This document shows, in pieces, positions 37,301 through 59,814 of a stretch of 64,000 nucleotides of DNA. Position 1 is the first letter of the stretch, and every line of letters starts with the position of its first letter. The translations under genes and the position numbers were made by a program. The notes beneath the pieces were generated by a model, which worked only from the letters and a program-made list of their open reading frames with translations, had not been told where the DNA came from and did not search any database. Origin of the DNA: Odontesthes bonariensis (taxonomy: Eukaryota; Chordata; Actinopteri; Atheriniformes; Atherinopsidae); NCBI RefSeq assembly GCF_027942865.1, contig NC_134520.1, forward strand, positions 4,028,501 to 4,092,500, given 5' to 3'.

Positions 37301-39817
37301 GCTGCCGTCATTTTTGCTGTTCCATTTCACTAATGGCAGGTTTATGTTTGGGAAGTAAAACGAAATATGTCACTGGGAGATTTATGCTGGCATTTGTCAA
37401 AAAGAAGGTAAGATTACTTACACAATACCGCATTTCAAGGACCAACCTGAATGCTACCGTCATCTTTGCCTTCACTGTCGCTAATTAAAATGTAGATGGA
37501 ACGAGTAATCGCTCTCCGGGGAGAAAGGTGGCTATTTCAAGGTTAAATGTGCAACCTGTAATCCAAAGCGAAATGTGGAAATGAAAAAGTTCAGATGACT
37601 GATATCAATTTGTCTTTTTTTTTTTCCTAATGACGCCACACAACTTAAACCAATTCAAAGCTGATGAAATCATTGCAACTAATTAAAGACAGTCCTGGAC
37701 CTCCACAGAAAAATTCAGAGGATTCTACCTGCCACATAACATCAGAAGTGGCGTGAGAACAAAGGCCTATGTGATATGATTCCACAGGGTATGCAGCTTC
37801 TGGCAAATTGTGCAAGCTGACAGAGGGGTGGGTGAGTGCTCCGCCAAAGGGGCTGAGGAGAAAAATAGTCTGGTGTACTCACGACTGGCAGCAGCGAAGC
37901 CTGGGAGCCCATGAAAGGCACAATGGTTTTCTTTTCCACCTTTTTAGGGACTGCACATCTCACTGAAGGCTTCTCAGGACAGATAATCTGCAATCCCTCA
38001 CGTTACCATGTTGTAGACATGACTTGGTGCAGAAAGAAGTTTCAATTAAGTTTCTTAAAAAAAGTGTTTATTCCAATAAAAATATTTACAGTATTTAAAT
38101 CATAACCACACATAAATTATTGGTAGTAACTACACCACTGGTTATGTCATTAGGATGACTCGCTGTTTCAGTCTGACCTGGCCCACACATCGCGTCAGCC
38201 AGCCTTGCTACATACAACAGTCTCACTCACAAAAACTGAAACGGTAAGAAAGGTGGAAAATGTATTTAACTTCTGGTTTGGACAAAGCTCTCGTAAGAAA
38301 AGGAGGTTGAACTGGTTTTTGAGTAAATCACGATACGTGTGTGTGTTGAGGGCGACCTGGTTTATGTTCTGAAGCTATGGTTGAGCGTGGCACCGAAAGA
38401 GAACACCTGAGTGGAACCAGATCTAATCCTCCAAAATGAAATGCCACCGAGGAGTCCAACTGAACCAACAACAAGGAGAATCAAACAGTTTACATTGTTA
38501 ATTCGAGTGACATTACATTACATGTTACATTACTTGTGCGTCAATCATTTGCAGGCGAAGACTTCCACAAACATTCACAGAAGCTCGAAATGAACTTTGG
38601 TTAACAGGAACACGGACTTCGATAATGCACTTCTGAGTGAACACTGGTTAGAAAAGAGTGCCGGGTGCCGATAGTCAAAGGATGAAATGCAGTCTCAAGT
38701 GTTCGGGTTATATTTCATGCGAATGTGCCTGAAACGCTGTCAGATGCGAGGCCGCCACAGTTCATGCATAGATCCTTCTGTCAGAGATGCGTGTTGGGGG
38801 AAGACATCAGATGGCGAGCAGATTGTCACCGCTGCCAGCAGCTCCGCTGCACAGAACATTATTCATCATTGTCTAAAAGCAGACAAAACAAAGAAAATCC
38901 TGTTAGAGGAGAAGTGAATGACACCAAAATGCAATGAACAGGGAAAATAAATAGCGTCTAACACCACTCATATAATATTGGATAATTACATCAAAGCTTT
39001 AATCTAATCAAAGCACATTTAACGCAACAGTTAATGCGACTACAGTACTTGGTGGAATGGCACATACAGTGCTATGGAGGTTCCACACATGCATTAATGA
39101 CAACTCCGTCCTGTGCTCAAAGATGATTTGAATTAACATTCCCTCTCCAGTTCAGCCAGCTCAGTGTGCTGCAAGTATCCAGGACTTCCTCTGGCCAAAG
39201 GATTTAACTCGCTGCAGGCTCCAAGAACACAAGAACAACACAAACTATTTTAGTCACATCGTTCCTCAACACTTTCCACTTAATACCGACTTCAGTGGAT
39301 TCAATTCAATAAATGGAGTCATTTCAGAAAGACTCGATGCTCAGGAATCATTTCTTACGATTTCACTTTTACAGACACTTCCTTCTAATGACTGAGGACG
39401 CATAAATGCTTTTTGAGCCAATGTGCAAAATGCAAGATTGCAATACTTTGTGTGATCACTATGAAGAAGAAAAAAAATAAAAAATAAATAAAAATCCCCA
39501 TCCAGCTCACTTAATCTATGAAGACACATCTTAACGTTTGAAACCCCCAACATTACATGCAGCACAACTTTCCTGCTCAATAATGGAATTCCCATCAGCC
39601 TCAGCTGTGCTTTGTTTTTAGTACTTATTAGCAAATGTTAACTACAGTGGCTCAGTCTTGTTAACCTTGAGGGAAATTCAGTCGGGGCTCTCAAATGTTC
39701 CGCACCGAGCACGAGACTCGCGCAGGTCAGATACACATACGCAGTGCTGTCTCAGTGGCACGTCAGGACGCTGTAGACTGTGTGAGAAATCATCATCTTC
39801 ATACATGTAAGAAATTA

Positions 39818-40524
39818 CCGTACTTTCCGGACTATAAGTCGCACTTTTTTTTTTTTTTTTTTTCCATAGTTTGGCTGGTCCTGCGACTTATAGTCAGTCA
39901 GGTGTGACTTATACATCAAAATATATATAATTTAACATGTTTTTAAATGTTAATTCATGCTGACCAACATGAACCAAGGAGTAAACATTGCTATCTACAG
40001 CCGCGAGAGGACTCTCTAGGCTTGTGCCAACTATTTGCTGCTCCTGACTGTATCACTGAAAAAAAATAAAAAAATAAAAATGACAGCTGAGAAAGACTTG
40101 AACACAAACAAAAAGAAAATCCTATTCTACGGATTACAAACTGCAGGTAGTTGTGAGGGACTGGCGAAAAGCAGAGGGTAATCTTACTGCAATGAAGAAA
40201 ACAAAGAAAGCTAATCGCGGGCCGAAAGCAAGATTGCCAGAGCTGGAGGAACGAGTCCACAGGTGGGTGCTTGAACAATGTACTGCAGGGAGAGGCTCGT
40301 CAGCGGTGCAGTTACGTCTCCACGCCCTGATGCTTGCAAAGCAGATGAATATAAATGACTTTGCAGACGGGCCTTCTTGGTGTTACAGCTTCATGCAACG
40401 CAACCGCCTTTCTATCAGAGCACAGATAACGGTTTCTAAATAAATGAGACTTATAGTCCAGTGCGACTTATATATGTTGATGGGTTTTTTTTGACTGATG
40501 TGACTTATACTCTGGAAAATACGG
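39818..40524 (+). mobile_element. pogo/Tigger-like DNA transposon, deletion derivative
   Basis: Ends CCGTACTTTCCGGACTATAA (39818) and, inverted, CCGTATTTTCCAGAGTATAA (ending 40524), flanked by TA dinucleotides at 39816-39817 and 40525-40526. TA targets fit the Tc1/mariner/pogo superfamily. Sub-terminal copies of GCGACTTATA occur on both sides. Inside is an N-terminal transposase piece. At 707 bp it lacks the DDE catalytic domain and cannot move itself. Confidence 0.85.
40153..40443 (+). pseudogene. Transposase N-terminal fragment (CENP-B type DNA-binding helix-turn-helix)
   Basis: The frame reads through RDWRKAEGNLTAMKKTKKAN, then PELEERVHRWVLEQ and GPSWCYSFMQRNRLSIRA, ending in TAA at 40441-40443. 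The second part matches the CENP-B-type HTH of pogo/POGK-like transposases, where the WCYRFMQRNRLS motif is typical. The same frame continues upstream without ATG into DYKLQVV, typical of the preceding Brinker/Psq-type DNA-binding segment. The listed start is a GTG, not a real start. The catalytic domain is absent, so this is a transposon relic and not a host gene. Confidence 0.8.
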
Positions 40525-41319
40525 TATTTGAAATTTTGTAAGATGAAGCTGTGATCATAAGTCAAGATTTTTACAAGAGCTGAACAAGAGACTGTAGATG
40601 CTTTAACAGTGACTGCGGGCTGACATGTGGTCTTAATTGGTTGGTGGCTATTTATAAGATTAAATCATAATGTTCAGTTGACTTTTTTTAATGTCTTGAT
40701 ACTCGTTTACCAAATTTGAAATGGTAAATGCAAACATTTAAAAGTAAAGGAAGGCATCAGCACTGACTAAAACCTCAAAAAGTGTCTCTCATTTGAGGCT
40801 TGAATGTAGGAGATAATTAGGTTTGGATGGTAATCAAGTGACTATTACCACACATCCTATATTTGTTCTCTCACAGCTGCTGTTGTATCTGGAAATATTA
40901 TCGCTGATGTATGGGTGGGAGACCGGTCCTCAGGGGAGATATCCGACATGTGTAGCCTTCGTTTCAAAAGGCAGTAAAAATAGAAATCAAAAGAGTCATC
41001 AAATAGAGATGTTCAATGGGAAAACATTTCCTGTCCTGAGGGAAACTTTCAAGCCTCTCCTCCCCCCAAACGCTGTAATCTGACAAGAGACTTAGCAAAG
41101 AGCACAACAAAACACACAGAATAAAGGCTGAGTTTCACATCTACTCAGTCCCTGCACGGCTTGGTGAATCTGCAGCGATGCAACCACAGAGGACAGTGTT
41201 TTAGAGAGGAGATTAAACATTTATCATTTCTGTAGTTTACACAAACACTTAGGGAAAAGTGGCACTGCTGACAACTAAGATGAATAAAATCCAGCCTGGA
41301 GAAAAACTGCATGCTAAAG

Positions 41320-53819
<12,500 letters not shown>

Positions 53820-54260
53820 GTTACTGGAATGACTGGCTCCTTATGCTGGGTCTGCAAAAACGTCAAGAACATGTCAACTTTAGCTTTGGCCAAGAGTTTA
53901 GTTGGACCACAATAAGTGAGCGATTTCCGGAATTGTTCTCTGTCACACGCTAAAGATTCGCTTCAGACGAGCTGTGATGCTGAGAGACAATACAACTGCC
54001 AGATAGCTAACGTTACCTTTACAGGGTAGCTAAACGAAGATGGAAGACCAAGCTCATGCGCCATAAAATAAATGTCCCGTTAGCTCTCGAAACTCAGACT
54101 AATACAATTAACGCAGCTCACTGGGCAACGGTGTTTGAATTCAACAAGGTGGCTAATACTTGGCTTACCATTAGTCTTTCTTTTTGCTGCTATCTCGCAG
54201 AGGTACTGGTACTCGCTACTGGCCTCGCACTCTCTATCTAACTACAGATATCTTTTCCTG
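53820..54260 (-). promoter_or_regulatory. nek1: nek1 5' UTR, probable noncoding first exon and promoter
   Basis: The coding exon 1 appears to begin at a good acceptor (tttttgcag, first exon base 53851), leaving 32 nt of UTR before the ATG. A donor AAAG|gtaacg at 54016-54015 could end an upstream noncoding exon covering 54017 to about 54240. The region around 54000-54420 is the likely promoter side. The start site itself cannot be fixed. Confidence 0.4.
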
Positions 54261-55285
54261 CGTTTTCATTGGCCAGCTTCACACTTTGCGATAACCGATT
54301 GGTTCATACAAATGTCCATCATCTTTTAACAATGAATGACAGCCACCCCCCAATGTGGGAGTGTTGCTGTGGACATCTTCCTTAGCAACCGTAAACCGAG
54401 CGAAGACGTGCCGCCACCTTGGTGCGTATAAGCGTCGTCAAAAAACTTTGACTCTTCAATTCTGGACGAACAAGTTTACTTTTCCTCTTCAAATGTATTT
54501 ATGTTCATTTCTATAAAAGCGAAGAACTTCGCTTTTCTTGAATAGGTATCAAACAACCGTCTTAACACCCCTGTGGAAACTTTAGTTCTCCGAAGTGACT
54601 GAAAAAGAAAACACGTAAAAAAGGAAACAGAAGAAAAAGTCATTTAAATTTTTTTTTAACAACATTTCCCAAAACAACCCTACAGCATGTCAGAAAACAC
54701 TAAAATATTGCAGCAGAATATTAACCAAAACACAAATAGAGCACAAATTCCAAAAAGGGACATTGGACATGGATGTTTACAGGCGGACAATAAACAGAAA
54801 AATGTAAAGAAAGATCTGTTTGTCAAAATAACCGCGTTCATGCGCACAACGCCATGGATTCCGACATATTTTTTAGTTCCAACATGGACACAGTAGATCT
54901 GGTAATATTTTGTCTTTCTTTGCCGAGATTGTTGTCTGTTAAACACTGATTTTTCAAGAGATGTTTCCATCGCAGCTCTTGTGATTCTTAAAACACTTTT
55001 TTTGTTATCATCTAGTTCGGTAAAGTTGGAAAGATATTGGCAGATTCGGACTTCCGGGATCAATAACTCAGAAGTGAGACGTTGTTAAAACACAAAACAA
55101 GAATATTTCCAACCGTAGTAAGACAGACAAGGAGCTAAAACCTAACTTTCATCAAAACGAGCCATCCTCGGAGCCACACCAATAACATTATTAGTGTTTC
55201 TGTGCAGCCGGCTGTGAGAGCAGCAAGCAGGGACCGTCTACAAAGTGCAACCCAAGAGAGACATTACAAAAAATAATCAATAAAT

Positions 55286-55645
55286 ATCCAATAACTTCAC
55301 TAGGATACAGTGTAGTGTCACCAAACTCACTACACATTTCACTGGTCTCCTACAGATTATACTACAACTCTTGCCTTGAAATTTTTTTTTTTTTCATAAT
55401 TTCTGGGAATTTTTATTCGGAATATTAATCAATAACTTCATGATGATACAGTGTAGGACATGTGTAGTGAGTTTGGTGACACTACACAGTATCATCATGA
55501 AGTTATTGATTAATATTCCGAATAAAAATTCCCAGAAATGATGAAAAATGAATTTCTTTCAAACCAAAAGTTGTAGTGTAATCTGTAGGACACCAGTGAC
55601 ATGTGTAGTGAGTTTGGTGACACTACATTGTATCATCATGAAGTT
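55286..55645. repeat. Long interrupted palindrome (fold-back repeat)
   Basis: The core arms 55401-55449 and 55489-55537 are perfect 49-bp inverted repeats around a 39-bp loop. The inversion continues outside: about 55290-55379 is roughly 90 percent identical, inverted, to about 55562-55640. The loop carries GTGTAGTGAGTTTGGTGACA, which also appears once inverted (about 55312-55336) and once direct (about 55598-55625), so the motif occurs three times. It probably arose from a fold-back mobile element or an inverted duplication. No coding content. Confidence 0.9.
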
Positions 55646-55668
55646 AAGTTAAGTTAAGTTAAGTTCTG
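55641..55668. repeat. Short (AAGTT)n repeat
   Basis: About five tandem units of AAGTT follow directly on the right arm of the palindrome. Confidence 0.8.
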
Positions 55669-56050
55669 TAAAAGGGCTGTGGTGTATCTCTGCACCAAAG
55701 TTGGATGTAGTTTCTCCCCATGTTGTCTTTCGAGACAGTTCATCTGCGTGACCTGCCTGTGATGTCATCAGTTCAGTTGTTGCCAGGCTGTTTATTCATG
55801 TTCACTAAAATAAGTAAGATAAAGCAAAGATTAGTTCAAATATATCTGGCGGTAAAGTGAGTTTTTGAGTTACTTCTCTTAAATAATTGACACATTATCT
55901 TGAATAAAACACAACTGCTGAACTGGGAGTGTATATACTTTTCAGACATTGGGTTATCGCTATAATAGTTTATAAAATGTTAGATACCACATCTAATAAA
56001 ATGTTGAATATCAATCAGAGAGTTAACCGTTAACTCTCCATATTTATAAC

Positions 56051-56135
56051 TTGAGGTCACGTGAGCTGCTCGCGCACGCCTCCTTGCTTGATCGTATCTC
56101 AGACGCTGCAGACGACGCAGTGAGGTCCAATGAAG
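56051..56135 (+). promoter_or_regulatory. fbxl5: fbxl5 5' UTR and probable promoter-proximal region
   Basis: A CpG-rich stretch (around TCGCGCACGCC and GACGACGCAG) directly upstream of the fbxl5 start. An in-frame ATG at 56130 lies two codons before the ATG that matches the family start. The transcription start is not determined. Confidence 0.35.
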
Positions 56136-58544
56136 ATGGCTCCTTTTCCAGACGAGGTGGATGTTTTTACTGGCCCACACTGGCGAATGAAGCAGTTGGT
56201 GGGCCTGTATTGTGAAAAGGTTTGTACATATATGTGTTGTTCTTTAATGTGGAGCTTCGAAAATGAAAAGGCGACGTTATGTGGCCAGAGAGGGAGTGAA
56301 CGCCAGCTAGCATGTAAGCTAGCTGGTGTTAGCTTGTACGTTTAGCATTGAGGATTGAGCCGAAGCAGATGAACTACCGGATGAGTATCCCACAACTGCT
56401 TCGACACTTTATTGTAGCTCTTTGGTTAGATTAATATAGAAACGACATTTGTCGTTGGAATGAGATTATTCTTTTTCTCTGTTTTTAATAAAGTTTTATA
56501 GTTATCTCTCCTGCTAAGGCGTGCCTTATGTTTGTTAGCCCTAAGTGCAAGTTGGTTTGTTATGCAACATGTTGTACGTGCTACAACGCAACCTCTATTG
56601 TTCCACCAGACAGGGCTACATTGATTTTTGTGATTTGGGAGCAAGCTTTCTGTTAAAACCGTCCTTTTACGATACTTGTCAGATAAGTTCATTTAGGGCA
56701 CCAGCTAATGCACTGCGTGGATGCTAACGTAAGCTACTGTTATAAAACCGTGAACAGCTGTCATGTTGGAGCTTACATTGACTCCCACATCTGTAAGTAT
56801 CACTTATTGTGATTTAATAGCACCAAAATAACTGGCAAGAAACTGGGCTCGTGAGTCTCGGTGTTGATCAGAAACAAGCTTTTTGTTATCAGTGACACGG
56901 TTTCCTTTTGCTTTTCACAGCTGTCAAAAACCAACTTCTCCAACAACAATGATTTCCGCTCCTTTCTTCAGTCACTCTGCGCCACCTTCAAGGAGTTCAA
57001 GATGCACGAACAAATAGAAAATGAGTACATTATTGGCCTGTTGCAACAACGTTGCTGCACGGTCTACAATGTGCACTCTGACAACAAACTCTCAGAAATG
57101 CTATCCCTCTTTGAAAAGGGGCTACACAGCGTGAAGGTAAAAGTATTCTGAGAAATTTCTACAACTAATATAAGGTCATTCCGTAGCGCATAAGTTGTAC
57201 TTGTTGGACCTTTTGAAATGTCTCAGCAGTAAAAAATGTTTTGGTTTGACTTTAGGGAACATCTTCTGTGAGCTTTGTACAGATTGGCTCATGCACAACT
57301 GTGGGGTGACACTATGTCATTAGAGTAACTATTATGTCAACCACACAAACATTGCAGTGCCAGCAATATCAGCAGAGCAGGTGTTTTTTTGTGTGTGTGT
57401 CTACGTGTCATTTGTGGAGATTGAAGCTTGATAAGTACCTCTTATAAATCTGGTTTATTTATATTCCAGCCTTATTAGCGACCAACTTCATAAAGTTTGT
57501 TAAGACTACTTTTATGGCAGATCTATGGCGTTAGAATTTAGGATTTCATTTGTGAAGAACAGGCCTATTGGCAAACCAAAAAAAGAGAAGGGCTTTCCAG
57601 AATCAGGCAATTGTGTAAATCTGAACTTCTGCTCTGCCAGACTCTAAAACAGAAGCTTTATTTTGCTTTGGAGTGAGATCCTGCTTCCTGTCCACAAGAA
57701 CATGTTTCTCCTTAGTAGAGCTGGGCAATATGACGATATATATCGTGAGGACGATAGAAACATGTCTATCGTGACCTTTCTCCTCTATTTTTTCTATCGT
57801 GATAAACTTCTTTTTTCATCATTACAGCTAATATACATTATAATATAATTTCACATGTTAATATAACATTTTGCGTTTTTGCTATGCAAACTAAGTTTAT
57901 AAAACTGTAAAAAAGAGAATAAAATTATATTTTTAGAGAACGTGGTTTTGCGACACTACACCGCTTTACGTCATGTGGCTTTGCTCTTAGTTAAGTTGCT
58001 AGGAGCCAAGCTGTGAGCCATCGCTGGATTGCAGTCTGAAAAGCAACGCCGAAATGCACGATTTAAAGACCTTTCTGTATAATTACTATGGTATTAAACA
58101 GATTGAATTGACAACATATTGGATAGGCGTATTGATGAACGGATATAGAGAGGCTCACGGACTTTTGGAAGATTGAAGGAAGGGTACCGGTAAGTCAGTC
58201 ATGTTTACTTAATAATAGCACCGCCGAGTGCATGGTGTTCAATGATTCTACACTGCTTTGGTACTGATAACAAATCAAGTTGTTTACTGTCGCGGGTATT
58301 TTAGCACACATGTGCTGGTTGTGAGTCGTGGCCGATGGACTGAAGCTAGCCTAGCCTTCTAGTAGCCGTGCAGAGTAGAACTACCAGGGAGGTTTTAGTG
58401 CTATGGCTATTTGCAGACCGGCTTTTAGAGTACCAAGAACTACTGTTTCCTCTGTTAGTTGTACTGACAGCGCAACCTTTCCTGACTGTCATCGCGAAAA
58501 ACAGTATGGTAAAGCCTGATCTGTTGGATAAATCTCTGCACGCG

Positions 58545-58575
<31 letters not shown>

Positions 58576-59814
58576 GAAGTGCTTGTGGTGACCAAAGCGC
58601 TGAACACTGAGCAGACGCACGTCAGTGTGAGAGAGAGAGATCTGCAGTTTTTGTTAAAGCAATGCAACGAGACACAGTAGACGCAGCAAAATGGACTCCA
58701 TCCTCAAAGTTGTGAATGTCGAGTAAAAGAGCATGTATTCACAAAGCTGTTTGTTTACTCTTATGGCCCCGAGTTGCGCTGTGTTGTTCCCGGTTCGGGG
58801 TTGCGACTCCCACATTGGAAAACGAGATGACTGGTTAAAATAGGCGATGGCGGATTTTTTTCGACCCTGTCCGTCAAAATAACGGACTATGAAAAAGTCT
58901 AATGCAACCTCTGTTGTGGTATATCGTGATATGTATCGCTATCGGGATATAAAGTAATCCATATCGTGATATACTTTTTTTCCCATATCGCCCAGCCCTA
59001 CTCCTTAGATAAATAAAACTGCTCAGATACATTTGTAACTAACTCCATTATATTGCATGGATAAAAAGGTTTTTTTAAAAGTGTAATTTATTTTGCTTTC
59101 TGCTTACTATCCCACAATGCCACGCTCAACATTGTAGTGTAAAAATGTCCATTGCACAACTTGCCTGCTGGCAGCTATGATGCAAAATGATAGTTGTGAG
59201 TATCAGAAATCTGCATTTACTGCTCACTATGGAGTAACCCTTTGAACAGTTTCAGTGTCCAAATACATAGAGAGTCACGTGTGAGCGAGCTAAAGGTTAA
59301 TTTCAGACACGGGCCATGAATTAGTAAATGTTCTTTGTCTTTTTTAGAGTGAATGTGAGCAGCTTAACTATGCTCAGCAGCTGAAGGAGAGACTGGAGGC
59401 TTTCACACAGGACTTTCTGCCCCACATGAAGGAGGAAGAAGAGGTATAAGAGGCTCGGATTGATTTTTATTAGTTAGTATAAACATGTTTTAATCATTGA
59501 TTTCCCTAAGAATTTGTAGATGGTAAACAGTCAACAATGTTTATGGAAGGGTATCTGTTAATACCCCAGTGATTTGCTCTGCTGCAAGCGGTTTTTAAAC
59601 ATGGGAGGTTTGTTTCAGGTGTTTCAGCCTATGCTTATGCAGTACTTCACCTACGAGGAGCTGAAGGACATCAAGAAACAGGTGATAGCGCAACACTGCA
59701 ACCAACAGCAACATGACCGTGCTGCTGAGGTGCTGAAGGGCTTCAGTTTGTGGACCCAGGCGGAGGAGCTGCAAAAAGTCTTTAAATATGCTGATCATGA
59801 GAAGACAGATTATG
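56136..59814 (+). CDS. fbxl5: fbxl5 hemerythrin-like iron-sensor exons
   Basis: Four exons. All seven di-iron ligands known for human FBXL5 are present at the same numbers: H15, H57, E58, E61 (in KMHEQIENE), H80 (in VYNVHSDNK), H126 and E130 (in [11 protein letters not shown]). The sensor should therefore bind iron and oxygen as in mammals. Exon 4 ends in phase 1 after [10 protein letters not shown]. Intron 2 (57137-59347) holds a hAT-like transposon. Confidence 0.95.

Larger units (their letters stand above)
34331..41319. other. Intergenic region between the sh3rf1 5' end and the nek1 3' end
   Basis: About 7 kb, mostly AT-rich. It holds a pogo-type transposon at 39818-40524 and a few minus-strand exon-like segments (for example 37883-37987 and 39133-39211) that could not be tied to a gene. 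The stretch 36200-37700 lacks obvious repeats. The last few hundred bases before 41320 should hold the nek1 3' UTR, but no clear minus-strand AATAAA was located. Confidence 0.5.
54261..56050. other. Intergenic region between nek1 and fbxl5 (head-to-head)
   Basis: About 1.8 kb separating the divergent nek1 and fbxl5 5' ends. A minus-strand open frame at 54680-55063 has no recognisable domain and AT-driven composition. A strong palindrome lies at about 55285-55645, followed by a short (AAGTT)n repeat. The GC-rich part just before fbxl5 (about 56050-56129) is its likely promoter side. Confidence 0.5.

Noticed and set aside
37742..37882. Continuation of the open frame past the donor of the orphan exon-like segment
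   Set aside because: The frame continues after the gtgagt donor only by chance; composition changes and no second donor is needed.
54680..55063. Minus-strand 127-codon open frame between nek1 and fbxl5
   Set aside because: No recognisable domain; the second half is a Phe/Leu/Cys-rich frame typical of AT-rich noncoding DNA. It was kept as intergenic, though transcription was not tested.
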